Assembly: GCA_030680745.1 (NCBI GenBank)
Contig: JAUXUR010000043.1
Coordinates: 1 to 64,000 of the forward strand
Direction of reading: 5' to 3'
DNA: 64,000 nt
DNA from: Alphaproteobacteria bacterium
Lineage (GTDB): Bacteria; Pseudomonadota; Alphaproteobacteria; JAUXUR01
The position numbers and the translations under genes are program-made. The notes below the pieces were generated by a model, which had not been told where the DNA came from, ran no database searches, and worked only from the letters and a program-made list of their open reading frames with translations. Within the stretch, counting starts at the first letter, position 1, and each line of letters starts with the position of its first letter. This document shows, one piece after another, positions 54,311-64,000 of this stretch.

Positions 54311-55212
54311 TGGAAAATAATTCTAAAAGAAAACAACTTGGCAAAGGATTATCTGCACTTTTTGGTGATCAGGCAAGTGATTATAAGGAATTGGATAAGG
54401 TTCAGTCCATCAGATTTATCAATATCCAACATCTTCAAAAGGGTCAATTTCAACCACGCAAACATTTTGCAGAAACTGAACTCAATGAACTTAAAGAATC
54501 AATCCTATCAAAAGGCGTATTACAACCTATTTTGGTAAGACGCAATCCAGGTCAAAATAATCAATATGAAATTATTGCAGGTGAGAGACGTTGGCGTGCA
54601 GCAATTGAAGCAGGTCTTAAAGAAATACCCGTTATTATTAAAGATTTTAAAGATGCTGAAGTTTTAGAAGTAGGCCTTATTGAAAATCTTATACGTCAAA
54701 ATTTAAATCCACTTGAAGAAGCCGAAGGTTATGAACGTTTGCTTAAAGAATTTTCGTATTCTCAAGAACAATTAGCTGAAACGCTTCATAAAAGTCGCTC
54801 TCATATAGCAAATACATTAAGATTGCTACAATTGCCTGATGATATTAAAGAAAAATTAAGAAACGGCGAAATAAGCTCCGGACACGCACGTGCGCTTTTG
54901 CGCTTCGATGATCCCCAAACCGCTTTAAATGCTATTATAGATCAAAAATTATCCGTTCGTGATGTTGAAAAAATGGCTCAGGATGCATCCCAAGAAAAAT
55001 CACCTACCCCTCCACGAAAGAAACAAAATATTAATCAATTGACGACAAATCCAGATGTTGTTGTCTTGGAAGAAAGCCTTAAACGTGCATTAGGTTTAGA
55101 TGTTAAAATCCTTTCGAATGGGAACCAAGGAAGCGTAACCCTTAATTATAATAATTTGCTTGAATTGGATGACATCATTACGCGTCTGACTAAAGGGTAT
55201 AAAACTCAATAA
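54310..55212 (+). CDS. parB: Chromosome partitioning protein ParB
   Basis: Binds parS, spreads along DNA using CTP and partners with ParA. It is 300 residues. The N-terminal CTPase part has QPRKHF, the GERRWRAA motif and IENLIRQNLNPLEEA. The helix-turn-helix region is EQLAETLHKSRSHIANTLRL. A C-terminal dimerisation domain follows a flexible linker. The last 23 bases overlap the convergent holA gene. Confidence 0.96.
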   Translation: MENNSKRKQLGKGLSALFGDQASDYKELDKVQSIRFINIQHLQKGQFQPRKHFAETELNELKESILSKGVLQPILVRRNPGQNNQYEIIAGERRWRAAIEAGLKEIPVIIKDFKDAEVLEVGLIENLIRQNLNPLEEAEGYERLLKEFSYSQEQLAETLHKSRSHIANTLRLLQLPDDIKEKLRNGEISSGHARALLRFDDPQTALNAIIDQKLSVRDVEKMAQDASQEKSPTPPRKKQNINQLTTNPDVVVLEESLKRALGLDVKILSNGNQGSVTLNYNNLLELDDIITRLTKGYKTQ

Positions 55213-56191
55213 AAAATTGATTCAGCGTTTGCAAGGGATCTTTTTTTGTCTCTCGTAATTCTTCTTCAAGTCTATTTATTTTGAAAAGCAAATTGCTTAA
55301 AATTTTTACTGGATAAAAAGATTTTAACGTCGGAAGGGAAGGCGCAATTAATTTGATGACATAAGGAGAGATTCCTTCAAAATTCATAGGCAACGTATCT
55401 ATGTTAGTCGTTGATAGATAATAAATTTTCTTCACATATTTTAAAAAGGACCGTGCTATAAAATGAGGATCAACAAGCTGCGTTTGCACATAATCCAATA
55501 ATTTGGAAAGTGCATGTTTTTTTTTAAGAAGCAAATCTAAAAATAAGTTATCAATATGTTTAAAACCAGCATTTTCTGTAAATTTTTCTATATCATCATC
55601 TGTTACTAACTTTGCATCATAAACATAAAGCTCAATTGACCTTAATTGATGATTCATCAGTTGAAAATCATCTTCTAAGAGATCTGACAAAAGCTGCGCA
55701 TGATGTGGTGAAAGCTGAATAGAAGACGTTTTAAAAAATTGGTCTATATAATTTTTTTTTTCAGCAAATTTAAAAGAATAAGCAGAAACAAAATAAAATG
55801 TATTATGCACATCATATTTTGAAAGACTTTTATATAATAAAGGAATATGCGATAAATCAATGTAACAATAAATTGATTCTTTCGTTTTTAAAAACTCAAT
55901 AAAAGGTAAAATATATTTTTCTGGCAAATTAGAACAATGCATAAAAGTACTTTTACAGAAAAAATTTTGAGCTTTAGATATCGTTTTTTCAATAGATTCT
56001 AACGGTGTTTTAGATGATTTTAAATCTACTGAAATTGTTGAAATTTTTTCAATGTGTAATTCCAAAAAACTCTTTGTGCATTGAACTATATGATCAAGCT
56101 GCGATTTATCACTTCCGTAGGAAAATATAGCATTCGGTAATATCTTAGTATTTTTTAAATAATTTTCGAATTGTAAAATATTACCCTTCAT
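55190..56191 (-). CDS. holA: DNA polymerase III delta subunit
   Basis: Clamp-loader subunit that opens the beta sliding clamp. It is 333 residues, the normal length, with low conservation. Recognisable are a GSDKSQLDHIV motif replacing the P-loop (about residues 25-35), HHAQLLSDLLEDDFQLMNHQ and the C-terminal collar helices. Its position after lptE and leuS matches the alphaproteobacterial order. It overlaps lptE by 4 bases and parB by 23. Confidence 0.85.
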   Translation of the reverse strand: MKGNILQFENYLKNTKILPNAIFSYGSDKSQLDHIVQCTKSFLELHIEKISTISVDLKSSKTPLESIEKTISKAQNFFCKSTFMHCSNLPEKYILPFIEFLKTKESIYCYIDLSHIPLLYKSLSKYDVHNTFYFVSAYSFKFAEKKNYIDQFFKTSSIQLSPHHAQLLSDLLEDDFQLMNHQLRSIELYVYDAKLVTDDDIEKFTENAGFKHIDNLFLDLLLKKKHALSKLLDYVQTQLVDPHFIARSFLKYVKKIYYLSTTNIDTLPMNFEGISPYVIKLIAPSLPTLKSFYPVKILSNLLFKINRLEEELRETKKDPLQTLNQFFIEFYTL

Positions 56192-56676
56192 TGAAGATCT
56201 TTTTGTAAAGCTGTAATTCGTTGAATAATATCATTAGCAATTTCACGCAATATCTTACGTTTAATATCTTCTTCATTAACGATTGACGCATAAATCGAAA
56301 ATGGAATTGTTACAATGTCTGATTTTTCAGTTGTTATTGTTTTTGAAAATCCCTTTTTATTAGAAATTGTTGTTTTCGCAGTCACTGTAACACGTTTTAC
56401 TGATGCAGATAAATCTGGATTACGTCCAATTTCTGTCGTTTCAGTGGTTAATGAAATATTTACGGAAATAGGATTTTCAATGCTGCGAATAAAATGGAGT
56501 CTCTCTGTCAACATATTACGTAATTCTTGACCTAAACGCTTCGTAATTGCAGAAACTTGAATAAAAGATTTTGAGTTTTCTGATTCTAGTGAATTTTGGT
56601 AATATAATGGCCTGACAGTACAAGCAGCAAATAATACCAATAAACTTAGATATCCAATTTTTTTAAATAAGTACAT
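56188..56676 (-). CDS. lptE: LPS-assembly lipoprotein LptE
   Basis: Outer-membrane lipoprotein that plugs LptD and helps place lipopolysaccharide at the surface. From the ATG at 56676 it is 162 residues, with a signal peptide and lipobox LFAAC (lipidated cysteine about residue 19). The TLxxELRNML-type stretch ([14 protein letters not shown]) is typical of LptE. The longer start at 56697 lies deep in leuS and is not needed. It overlaps leuS by 14 bases and holA by 4. Confidence 0.87.
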   Translation of the reverse strand: MYLFKKIGYLSLLVLFAACTVRPLYYQNSLESENSKSFIQVSAITKRLGQELRNMLTERLHFIRSIENPISVNISLTTETTEIGRNPDLSASVKRVTVTAKTTISNKKGFSKTITTEKSDIVTIPFSIYASIVNEEDIKRKILREIANDIIQRITALQKDLQ

Positions 56677-59230
56677 TAACAATCCGTCCTGAAACATAAA
56701 TTACTTTTTTGATTTTCGCATCACCGATGGTTTTAAGAACATTGTCATGATTTAATGCTCTTTTTTTAACATCCTCTTCCAAATCATCACGTTTTATAAT
56801 AATTGAGCCACGTAATTTACCATTCACTTGAATTGCGATAGGCAGCTCATCATCAATCACAAGCGTCGCATCAAATTTTGGCCATGATGTGTCATGACAT
56901 TTTGATTCTGGATTAATACGCACCCACAATTCTTCTGCTAAATGAGGCATAAGTGGATTCAACATAAGAATCAAGACATCAAGCGCTTCTTTAACAGACC
57001 ATTTTACATCTATAAGCTGACTAAGATTATATGATTCTAAAAAGTTCGTAAACTCACGAATTTGTGCCACAACTCTATTAAACTTAAACTTTTCAATGTC
57101 ATTTGTTACAGACTGAATTGTTTTATGCGTCATACGCCTTAATGAAAGCGCATGATCACTGAAAGAATTTGGCATTGCAAATTGTCCATCACCGAGAAAA
57201 GATTCAAGGTTTTCTATAAGCAACCATAATCGATTGATATAACGCCAAGATCCATCAATACCACTTGATGTCCATTCCAAATCTTTTTCGGGCGGACTAT
57301 CAGAAAGCATAAATAGACGCGTCGCATCTGCGCCATAAGTCATAATCATGTCATCTGTATCGACAACATTTTTCTTAGATTTACTCATTTTTTCAGTACG
57401 ACCAACAATAACATTAGATCCGTCTGAAATTTTAATAATTGACCCATCATCTTTTTTTGTAATTTCTTGAGGCGTCAACCAATTACCATGCGTGTCTTTA
57501 TACGTCTCATGGCAAACCATACCTTGCGTCATAAGTGCTTTGAAGGGTTCAGAAATGTCTATTTTTCCACATTTTTTCAATGCTTTTGTAAAAAAACGTG
57601 CATATAAAAGGTGCAAAATAGCATGTTCAATACCACCAATATATTGGTCAACAGGAAGCCAATAATTAACATCTTGCTTGTTAAAAGGTTGATCTTTTAA
57701 TGTCGGTGAACAAAAACGCGCGAAATACCAAGACGAGTCAAAAAAGGTATCCAATGTATCTGTTTCACGTTTAGCGTGACGTCCACATTTAGGACAATTC
57801 ACTTTTTTGAAACTTGGATGACGATCAAGGGGATTTCCAGGAATTGAAAAATCTACATCATCAGGCAATTCAATAGGTAAATCTGAAATAGGCGCAGGTT
57901 GAACACCACATTGATCGCAATGAATGATGGGAATGGGACATCCCCAATAACGTTGACGTGATATACCCCAATCACGTAAACGATAGACTGTCATAGAATT
58001 GCCTTCTCGCAATTCTTCTAAACGTAAGATTGTAGCTTGTTTGGCATCTTCAACATTCATATTATTTAAAAAATCTGAATTAATAAGCGTACCATCGCCT
58101 AAATAAGGATCTTTTGTATAATCATGAGATTTACCATCAAGTGGTGCAAGAACGGGTAAAATAGGAAGATTATATTTTTTCGCAAATTCAAAATCTCGTT
58201 GATCATGTGCAGGACAACCATAAATGGCACCCAAACCATAATCCATTAATACATAATTAACGACATATAAAGGTATTTCTAAATGAGGTATGAAAGGGTG
58301 ACGTAATTTATAACCTGTATCATATCCAACTTTATCAAGCGTATCAATATCGCGTTCTGACGTTTTAATTTGGCGACATTCACGTTGAAATTCTCGTAAA
58401 GACCCATCAGATTCTGCAATTTTAACGGCAAAAGGATGATCAGGCGCAATCGCACAAAAAGAAGCACCATATAAAGTATCAGGTCTTGTCGTATAAACAT
58501 CAATTGTTTCGCGAGATGTACCTATCACTTTAAAAGCGATTTTAGCGCCAAGTGACTTACCAATCCAATTACGTTGCATGATACGAACGCGTTCGGGCCA
58601 ATCTTCCAAATCATCAATATCATTCAACAATTCTTCAGAAAAATCAGTAATTTTCATAAACCACTGTTTTAACAAACGTCTTTCTACTTGAGCGCCAGAA
58701 CGCCACCCTTTACCATCGATAACTTGCTCATTAGCAAGAACGGTATTTTCAATTGGATCCCAATTAACCCAACTTTCTTTTTGATAAATAAGACCGTTTT
58801 CATAAAAATCTAAAAACAAACGTTGCTGATGTTTATAATAATCAGGCGAACAAGTTGCAATTTCATAATCCCAATCATATGAAAGCCCAATCGTATTTAA
58901 CTGAACTTTCATCGCTTCTATGTTTTTAAGCGTCCATTCTTTTGGGTGAATCTTTTTTTCCATAGCCGCGTTTTCTGCGGGCAATCCAAAAGAATCCCAC
59001 CCCATGGGATGTAATACATTGAATCCTTGTGCTTTTTTAAAGCGCGCAATGACATCGCCTAAAGTATAATTTCGAACATGCCCGATATGAATACGGCCAG
59101 AAGGATAAGGAAACATTTCAAGCACAAAATATTTGGGTTTGGATGGATCACGTTTTGTCTGAAATATCTTTTGATCACGCCAATAAGCCTGCCATTTTGT
59201 TTCTATTTCTCGAAAATTATACCGTGACAT
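56663..59230 (-). CDS. leuS: Leucine-tRNA ligase
   Basis: Charges tRNA(Leu). From the ATG at 59230 (GAGG six bases upstream) it is 855 residues; a TTG at 59242 is less likely. The HIGH motif is [19 protein letters not shown] (about residues 40-58); the editing domain has [12 protein letters not shown]. The KMSKS motif is [12 protein letters not shown]. Zinc-type cysteine pairs are HCDQCG and NCPKCG. It follows the DUF3576 gene by 15 bases. Confidence 0.97.
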   Translation of the reverse strand: MSRYNFREIETKWQAYWRDQKIFQTKRDPSKPKYFVLEMFPYPSGRIHIGHVRNYTLGDVIARFKKAQGFNVLHPMGWDSFGLPAENAAMEKKIHPKEWTLKNIEAMKVQLNTIGLSYDWDYEIATCSPDYYKHQQRLFLDFYENGLIYQKESWVNWDPIENTVLANEQVIDGKGWRSGAQVERRLLKQWFMKITDFSEELLNDIDDLEDWPERVRIMQRNWIGKSLGAKIAFKVIGTSRETIDVYTTRPDTLYGASFCAIAPDHPFAVKIAESDGSLREFQRECRQIKTSERDIDTLDKVGYDTGYKLRHPFIPHLEIPLYVVNYVLMDYGLGAIYGCPAHDQRDFEFAKKYNLPILPVLAPLDGKSHDYTKDPYLGDGTLINSDFLNNMNVEDAKQATILRLEELREGNSMTVYRLRDWGISRQRYWGCPIPIIHCDQCGVQPAPISDLPIELPDDVDFSIPGNPLDRHPSFKKVNCPKCGRHAKRETDTLDTFFDSSWYFARFCSPTLKDQPFNKQDVNYWLPVDQYIGGIEHAILHLLYARFFTKALKKCGKIDISEPFKALMTQGMVCHETYKDTHGNWLTPQEITKKDDGSIIKISDGSNVIVGRTEKMSKSKKNVVDTDDMIMTYGADATRLFMLSDSPPEKDLEWTSSGIDGSWRYINRLWLLIENLESFLGDGQFAMPNSFSDHALSLRRMTHKTIQSVTNDIEKFKFNRVVAQIREFTNFLESYNLSQLIDVKWSVKEALDVLILMLNPLMPHLAEELWVRINPESKCHDTSWPKFDATLVIDDELPIAIQVNGKLRGSIIIKRDDLEEDVKKRALNHDNVLKTIGDAKIKKVIYVSGRIVNVLI

Positions 59231-59245
59231 CTTCAACCTCAATTT

Positions 59246-59743
59246 TTATTTCTTATCTTTTTGGCGTAATTCGCTTGCTCTAGATAAAATTGCATTTTCA
59301 AAATATGCTATCGTATCTTTTGATACATTTGAATTTTGCCATTTATCCATTAGGTTTTTCACTTTTTTATATATCTTAAGGGATAAAGCGTCAGCTCTCA
59401 ATTCTTTTGAATCAATTGTTACAACAATTTTAAACATTTCATTTGGATTTTCAACTAAAGTATGCCAATCCGTGATAATTGCGCCCGCATAAGGATCAGC
59501 AGATGTAATAGGAAGAATAGAAGAAAGTACATCTAAAGAAGCATGCCATAAATAACGATTTACTTTAATAGCATTTTCATCAATTTTCTTATCATCGTTT
59601 ATGCCACCAATTTTTATTCCTTGGCTTCCTAAAATACTACCAAAACGATATAAATCTTTATGTGAGGATGGATACGTATTTTCAATTTTTGGATTTGTAC
59701 AAGCCGAGAGTGTGAGTAACAGACCTAGAATGCGTAATTTCAT
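59246..59743 (-). CDS. DUF3576 lipoprotein
   Basis: A 165-residue lipoprotein of the alphaproteobacterial DUF3576 family. The lipobox LTLSAC places the lipid cysteine near residue 15. Family positions include NRYLWHASLDVLSSILPITS, ADPYAGAIITDW and the ELRAD motif. It starts an operon with leuS, lptE and holA, a combination conserved in alphaproteobacteria. Function unknown; the linkage to lptE suggests an envelope role. The ATG at 59743 was preferred over 59755. Confidence 0.85.
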   Translation of the reverse strand: MKLRILGLLLTLSACTNPKIENTYPSSHKDLYRFGSILGSQGIKIGGINDDKKIDENAIKVNRYLWHASLDVLSSILPITSADPYAGAIITDWHTLVENPNEMFKIVVTIDSKELRADALSLKIYKKVKNLMDKWQNSNVSKDTIAYFENAILSRASELRQKDKK

Positions 59744-59765
59744 GAATATTTCCATTAATACTGAA

Positions 59766-59794
59766 CATAAAAAAAGGGCGGTAAAAACCGCCCT
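59766..59794 (-). terminator. Intrinsic terminator of the porin gene
   Basis: On the minus strand AGGGCGGT, loop TTTT, ACCGCCCT, then a run of Ts. A strong terminator 27 bases past the porin stop codon. Confidence 0.92.
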
Positions 59795-59821
59795 AATTCT
59801 AGCAAAAAAGGAAAGTATTGT

Positions 59822-61144
59822 CTACCAATCGATTTTTGAACCGATAAGCACAACAGAACGGTGATCGCGATCACGACGTTCATGGCTACGTTTTAATTTA
59901 CGATGTGTGCCAGTTGCTTCAGTGAAAACACTTAAACCGCTTGCGACCTTGTACGTAGCACCACCTGAAACAACACTTGCTTTGTTTTTACCGCAGATAG
60001 TTGTGTCATCTGCTGTACGCATATTGGCATAATTGGTACCAATAATAACAGGACCTGCTTCATATTGAAGTCCAATGCTCCAACCACGTTCTTTACCATT
60101 AGAAAGACGTGCAATTTTATGTGTACCTTTGAAATAACCTGAACGGTTATTATTCACCCAGCTACCACCAAGGGTATAGCCAGCATAAACTAATTGAGCA
60201 CCAAAACCATATGAATTTAAATCATTATATTTTCTACCAGGAAACTTAAGTGCTTTTCCTTGAGCACCAGTTGCCGATAAGAAAAGACCAACGCCATCAA
60301 AGGTATTGATATAATTTAGACCATATTCAACGATATTTTCAAAATTTTCATCACTTAATTTTGAAAATCCTGGATCAGTCAAGGCTACACGATTTCTTTT
60401 AATAAGGCGTCCACGGCGAGCATTTGTTGGTGTAAAGGAAACACCTGCTTGAAAACCTTCATAACGTGGCGTTAAATAAGAAACTTTAAGTGATCTAAAT
60501 GATCCTTTTGGGATGTATGCTGTATCAACAACTTCTGAACCTAAGAAATCTTGATAAAGCCCATCAAATCCACCAGTACCAAAAGAAGCTGGTGCGTAAT
60601 AAAAAAGTTCGTTAGCAACGCCATCATTAGAACCAGCTTCAATGCGACCAACATCATCTTTTGAAACATACATATAGACTTTATCAGCATTGATAAGATG
60701 CGCTTTACCTGGATTATCAGGCGATCCTATAATAACACCAGAATAATCTTTTTGACCTGGAATGCCTTTAATAGCAATTGGTCTGTCAATTTTTTGTGAA
60801 TTGCCTGGATTAGCTTCAAGCTGTACTTCAGCACCATATTTAATATTATCTTTTGTGATCGCATCAGCTTTGATGATCACTTCAGCATCCATAAAAAAAT
60901 CACCCTTACGTCTTTTATAAGGAATATTTTTGACAAGATTATTATCTGCATCATACTTTGAAATCAAATCTTTATCTTTATGTTCGTGATGATTATGAAC
61001 CATCCCACCAATAAATTTAAAAAAACCGCCGGTTGTGACTTTCATTGTTGGATCAACTTTAGCTATATTAGCATCTACATTTTGGGCAAAGCCAAAAGTC
61101 AGCGCCATAGCAAGCGTCGAAGACGCTACCAATTTTGTAAACAT
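59822..61144 (-). CDS. Outer-membrane porin
   Basis: A 440-residue general porin-type barrel. The ATG at 61144, with GGAG upstream, gives a good signal peptide (MFTKLVASSTLAMALTFGFA and on to about residue 25). The mature protein alternates glycine- and aromatic-rich strands (for example GGFFKFIGGMVHN, GVSFTPTNARRGR, SYGFGAQLVYAGYTLGGSW) and ends in a strand finishing GSKIDW with a C-terminal aromatic, the outer-membrane insertion signal. It has its own strong terminator. Substrate specificity cannot be read. Confidence 0.9.
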   Translation of the reverse strand: MFTKLVASSTLAMALTFGFAQNVDANIAKVDPTMKVTTGGFFKFIGGMVHNHHEHKDKDLISKYDADNNLVKNIPYKRRKGDFFMDAEVIIKADAITKDNIKYGAEVQLEANPGNSQKIDRPIAIKGIPGQKDYSGVIIGSPDNPGKAHLINADKVYMYVSKDDVGRIEAGSNDGVANELFYYAPASFGTGGFDGLYQDFLGSEVVDTAYIPKGSFRSLKVSYLTPRYEGFQAGVSFTPTNARRGRLIKRNRVALTDPGFSKLSDENFENIVEYGLNYINTFDGVGLFLSATGAQGKALKFPGRKYNDLNSYGFGAQLVYAGYTLGGSWVNNNRSGYFKGTHKIARLSNGKERGWSIGLQYEAGPVIIGTNYANMRTADDTTICGKNKASVVSGGATYKVASGLSVFTEATGTHRKLKRSHERRDRDHRSVVLIGSKIDW

Positions 61145-61315
61145 TCTAAACTCCAAGTCTTCTAATAGGGTAATCTTTGATGTTATTATTAACAAGCCCG
61201 ATTATCGTTGTGTGCATTTCGGGATGCAATCGCTATCGATATTTGTAAGCATGAATTACCCAATAATGTGTTGTAATCGCAACAAAAATGAAATCCCCTT
61301 AGGTTGAAAAGCAAT

Positions 61316-61960
61316 ATGTATAAAAATGAAAAAATATTAAACAAAATCAAAATATTAGATAATTTTCTTAAAAATTACCCTGATGCACGTCTTTTAATTG
61401 TAACAAAAGGACAAAATGTAGAAACGATCAATTTTTTAATAAATAATGGAATTAATGCGTTTGGAGAAAACAAAATTCAAGAAATAAAAAATAAATTTAA
61501 CCATTTAAAAAATAAATCTATTCATTTTATAGGGCGTATTCAAACAAACAAAATTGAAGATATTTTAACATATTGTATTAATGTGCATTCATTAGATCGA
61601 TTAGATGTTGCTACAAAATTTTCTGATATAGAAAAAAAATTTAATATTCAAAAAGACTATTTTATTCAGATGAATTTAGCAAAAGAAGCACAAAAAGGTG
61701 GTGTTTTTGAAGAGGATTTAGAAAAATTTTTGATAGAAACAATCGAAAACTTAAAGCTAAATATCAAAGGATTGATGTTGATACCACCCCAAGATGAAGA
61801 TCCGACACCTTATTTTAGACGGTTGAAATTATTAGTAGATATGTATGGATTAAAAGAGCTCAGCATGGGAATGAGCCATGATTATAAAATTGCACTGAAT
61901 GAAGGGGCTACAATCATAAGAATAGGGTCATATATTTTTGACAATGACAAATCAACTTAA
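61316..61960 (+). CDS. YggS family pyridoxal phosphate-binding protein
   Basis: PLP homeostasis protein (PLPBP/YggS family), cytoplasmic, 214 residues from the ATG at 61316. The PLP lysine is in LLIVTKGQ (about residue 31). FGENKIQE, IHFIGRIQTNK and SMGMSHDYKIALNEGATIIRIGS are diagnostic. It is transcribed alone, divergent from the porin. Confidence 0.93.
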   Translation: MYKNEKILNKIKILDNFLKNYPDARLLIVTKGQNVETINFLINNGINAFGENKIQEIKNKFNHLKNKSIHFIGRIQTNKIEDILTYCINVHSLDRLDVATKFSDIEKKFNIQKDYFIQMNLAKEAQKGGVFEEDLEKFLIETIENLKLNIKGLMLIPPQDEDPTPYFRRLKLLVDMYGLKELSMGMSHDYKIALNEGATIIRIGSYIFDNDKST

Positions 61961-62065
61961 TGCGTTTACTATACGAAAGCATCCTAAAATGCTATTAATT
62001 TATCCTTCAGAAACCACACAATTTTCAAAACAGTAACAATCCATTACAATTTTTATTAATGATTG

Positions 62066-62094
62066 TTGACCTTTAATAAAAAACTAACTATATG
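62066..62094 (+). promoter_or_regulatory. Predicted sigma-70 promoter of the lipase gene
   Basis: TTGACC at 62066-62071, a 17-base spacer and TATATG at 62089-62094, 42 bases before the chosen start codon. Its position rules out the upstream ATG at 62092 as a start. Confidence 0.6.
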
Positions 62095-62136
62095 TGGGTT
62101 ACGTTGTATTTGGACCTATTCTTAAAAGGGAACAAA

Positions 62137-63651
62137 ATGTTTAGAAATAAGTCTTTAATATCTTTAGGTTTATTTGGGTTACTCCTTTGCTTAAACCAAA
62201 GCTATACTTTCGCGAGCGCTGAAACAGCAATTGAAACATCCACACCCATTTTTCAAAAAAGCGATACAGCTGACATTGAAGACGCAAAAGCAATTTATGC
62301 AGCTAAACTTAAAGAATATGCATCAATTGAAGCGAAAATACATGAGCTTAAAAAAATTGATCCCAATGGCGATTATATTATAAATGACCAAAATAAAAAT
62401 TCATTTTATGCAACAACAACAGCTGAATTTATAAAAGAAATTGGACAATTATCAAAAGAAATCTATGGTACGGGCGAAACAGACAAGCACGAAATTCAAA
62501 AATTATATGATGAAGAAAAACAAAAAGTAGAATTAGAAAATGATCTTCTTTACAAAAAAATTAATGAATATATTAATTTTAAAGAAGAAATAAAATCTGG
62601 TGTGATGTCACCTTCCAGTTTTCAATTGCTTGTTCGCGCAAGATTTGGTGATTATGCAAGGAATATCGATATTAATGATGCGACAACGCGCGCCAAACAA
62701 ATTGAAGCATTAGATGCTGTTTCAAATATTATTACGTCGCGGATTGATAGTAACGCTAAAGCCATTGATAATATGGATATATATTATTTGGTTGTTCAAA
62801 GATATCCTGTTGTTAAGTATGGTTATTTTAAAGATTACACGGTCGTTAAAACGTTTTACAGACATAATTATTCACAATTTTCTGGGGCGCTTCTTTATAG
62901 TCCATCAAAAAATCATCTTGTTCTTGCCTTTCCTGGAACTGTAACGGGTGCTGATTGGGGACGTAATCTAAGCTTTACAAAACATCCAGGCGAACTTATT
63001 CCAAATGAAGAATTAAGCCTCCATAAAGGTTTTGTTAAGTCTTATAATGAAATAAAAGATCAAATTAATAGTGAATTAAATCGTTGGGTAAGTTTATATA
63101 TTAATGATCCAGCTAATAAAGATCGCATATTGGAAGTGACAGCAACAGGTCATTCTAAAGGTGCTGCCATGTCAACGATTGCGGCTATAGATATAGCTGC
63201 AAATGTTTTAACGGAGCATTTAGGACCTAAAAATGGTCAATTCCCTTGGAAAGTTAATAATCCAAATTTTGCATCTCCTCGTTTCGCAGGGACAAGAACA
63301 TCAAAATTAATTGAGGAAAAATATCTGAGCAAATACGATATTCTTCGTTTCGTTAATTATTGGGATGTCGTTCCAAGTGTGGTAGCCGAATTTACAGGAT
63401 CAAAACATGTGGGTGTTGGCTTTGTCTTTAGCACTGGATTTTTTGAAGACATGACCAAAGATTATCCTATTGTGAACTGGCACAATATGGAGAAATATGC
63501 AGAACTTTCCCCCATTCAATTTGAGAAATGTCGTGAAGCTGGGAAAACGCTTGGGACTGACATTTTAAAATTGAATAAATTAAAGCTAGAGATCCAAGAT
63601 CTTGAAAAACAGCATGGGTTTCATCAAAAAGGATGGTTGTCTGGTCTTTGA
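62137..63651 (+). CDS. Exported class 3 lipase-like protein
   Basis: A 504-residue exported protein with a signal peptide (about residues 1-27). A helical N-terminal region (about 45-190) precedes an alpha/beta-hydrolase of the fungal-type class 3 lipase group. LVLAFPGTVTGADWG (oxyanion region) and TATGHSKGAAM carry the nucleophile S340. Candidate aspartate and histidine lie in VNYWDVVPSV and NWHNMEKYAEL. The ATG at 62137, preceded by AAGGGA, was chosen because the predicted promoter overlaps the earlier ATG. It could act on host lipids, but this is inference. Confidence 0.87.
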   Translation: MFRNKSLISLGLFGLLLCLNQSYTFASAETAIETSTPIFQKSDTADIEDAKAIYAAKLKEYASIEAKIHELKKIDPNGDYIINDQNKNSFYATTTAEFIKEIGQLSKEIYGTGETDKHEIQKLYDEEKQKVELENDLLYKKINEYINFKEEIKSGVMSPSSFQLLVRARFGDYARNIDINDATTRAKQIEALDAVSNIITSRIDSNAKAIDNMDIYYLVVQRYPVVKYGYFKDYTVVKTFYRHNYSQFSGALLYSPSKNHLVLAFPGTVTGADWGRNLSFTKHPGELIPNEELSLHKGFVKSYNEIKDQINSELNRWVSLYINDPANKDRILEVTATGHSKGAAMSTIAAIDIAANVLTEHLGPKNGQFPWKVNNPNFASPRFAGTRTSKLIEEKYLSKYDILRFVNYWDVVPSVVAEFTGSKHVGVGFVFSTGFFEDMTKDYPIVNWHNMEKYAELSPIQFEKCREAGKTLGTDILKLNKLKLEIQDLEKQHGFHQKGWLSGL

Positions 63652-63738
63652 TATAAAAAAAATACGTTCAACGTAAATATACGGGACTCTTTGTAATTTA
63701 TTTTGAAAATGGAAGCTTTTAAAGCTCCCACTCCTTCG

Positions 63739-63917
63739 TTTCCCTGGACGGATGAGAAGCAAAGCTTCGAATCCAGATCCAGGGCCCAGACTAAAATACA
63801 TGCTCGAGAGAGCATGACTTTATTTTTTTAACGACATGTCATGATCTCTGATCATGAGTGTTTCTGGACCTTGGATCCGCATTCGAGCCCTTTGGGCTCT
63901 CCATTGGCCCAGGGAAA
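63739..63917. repeat. Complex inverted-repeat element
   Basis: A 179-base element with 9-base ends TTTCCCTGG (63739-63747) and CCAGGGAAA (63909-63917). Inside are several local hairpins: GAAGCAAAGCTTC, CATGCTCGAGAGAGCATG, CATGATCTCTGATCATG and GAGCCCTTTGGGCTC. GC-rich relative to the flanks. The rest of the 349 bases after the lipase gene shows no gene. Confidence 0.75.
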
Positions 63918-64000
63918 CAATTGAGTTGTTGTTACGTGACTCACAACGACGAAACCTAATGGTTTTGTTGTTTTAGTTCCAAGCTCACATTTTTAGCGAC

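Noticed and set aside
57755-57785. TGTTTCACGTTTAGCGTGAC in leuS as a third parS
   Set aside because: Only the left half matches the parS palindrome; the right half diverges.
1-64000. CRISPR arrays, transposase genes, prophage or integrase genes
   Set aside because: I saw no regularly spaced direct repeats and no transposase or integrase motifs anywhere in the window.

Overview
The window is a gene-dense, AT-rich stretch of a Gram-negative alphaproteobacterial chromosome. Evidence for this is the alphaproteobacterial gene order (rho, then mnmE-mnmG-rsmG-parA-parB, and DUF3576-leuS-lptE-holA), the GlyQ/GlyS pair, pyruvate phosphate dikinase, a DUF2312 (GapR-like) gene, CpaB/CpaC pilus genes, and outer-membrane proteins. 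The strong AT bias and the many Sec-exported unknown proteins, including a leucine-rich-repeat protein and a class 3 lipase, suggest a host-associated lineage such as the Holosporales. That placement is inference; there is no rRNA in the window to test it.

Layout. 1-4.1 kb: a leftward operon of three small exported proteins followed by cpaB and cpaC. 4.2-7.6 kb: gapR-like, rpmJ (too short for usual ORF cut-offs) and secA, leftward. 7.8-13.9 kb: glyQ-glyS-ppdK and an acetyltransferase. 14.2-15.0 kb: an exported LRR protein. 15.2-24.2 kb: fdxA-rph-rdgB-hemW-gpmI, then envC-like, ctpA, polysaccharide-deacetylase-like and rppH. 24.2-34.6 kb: an exported methyltransferase-like protein, thrS-infC, a uracil-DNA glycosylase/epimerase pair, a Bcr/CflA transporter and several exported unknowns. 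34.7-40.5 kb: ygfZ, a DUF465 protein, zwf-pgl, tRNA-Lys(CTT), rsmD, xseA. 40.8-44.3 kb: two exported proteins that share an N-terminal domain but carry different C-terminal domains, NlpC/P60-like and kinase-like. 44.3-48.7 kb: pbpC, an outer-membrane barrel protein, rho. 48.9-59.8 kb: a hidden ogt gene, a [2Fe-2S] ferredoxin, mnmE, mnmG, rsmG, parA and parB with two parS sites, then the holA-lptE-leuS-DUF3576 block on the other strand. 59.8-63.7 kb: a porin, a YggS protein and an exported lipase.

Two genes appear to start at non-canonical codons. infC has only an AUA where the full-length protein must begin, and an ogt-like gene between rho and the ferredoxin has only an AUU placed after a strong Shine-Dalgarno sequence. 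Many intergenic gaps hold palindromic elements of about 105-180 bp. Seven full copies, in at least four sequence groups, share a common central core and sit against gene ends or start codons, much like mobile palindromic elements known from Rickettsia.

The best candidate for an undescribed system is the pair of exported proteins at 40.8-44.3 kb. Each has a shared exported N-terminal domain joined to a different putative enzyme, and each has its own consensus-like promoter.
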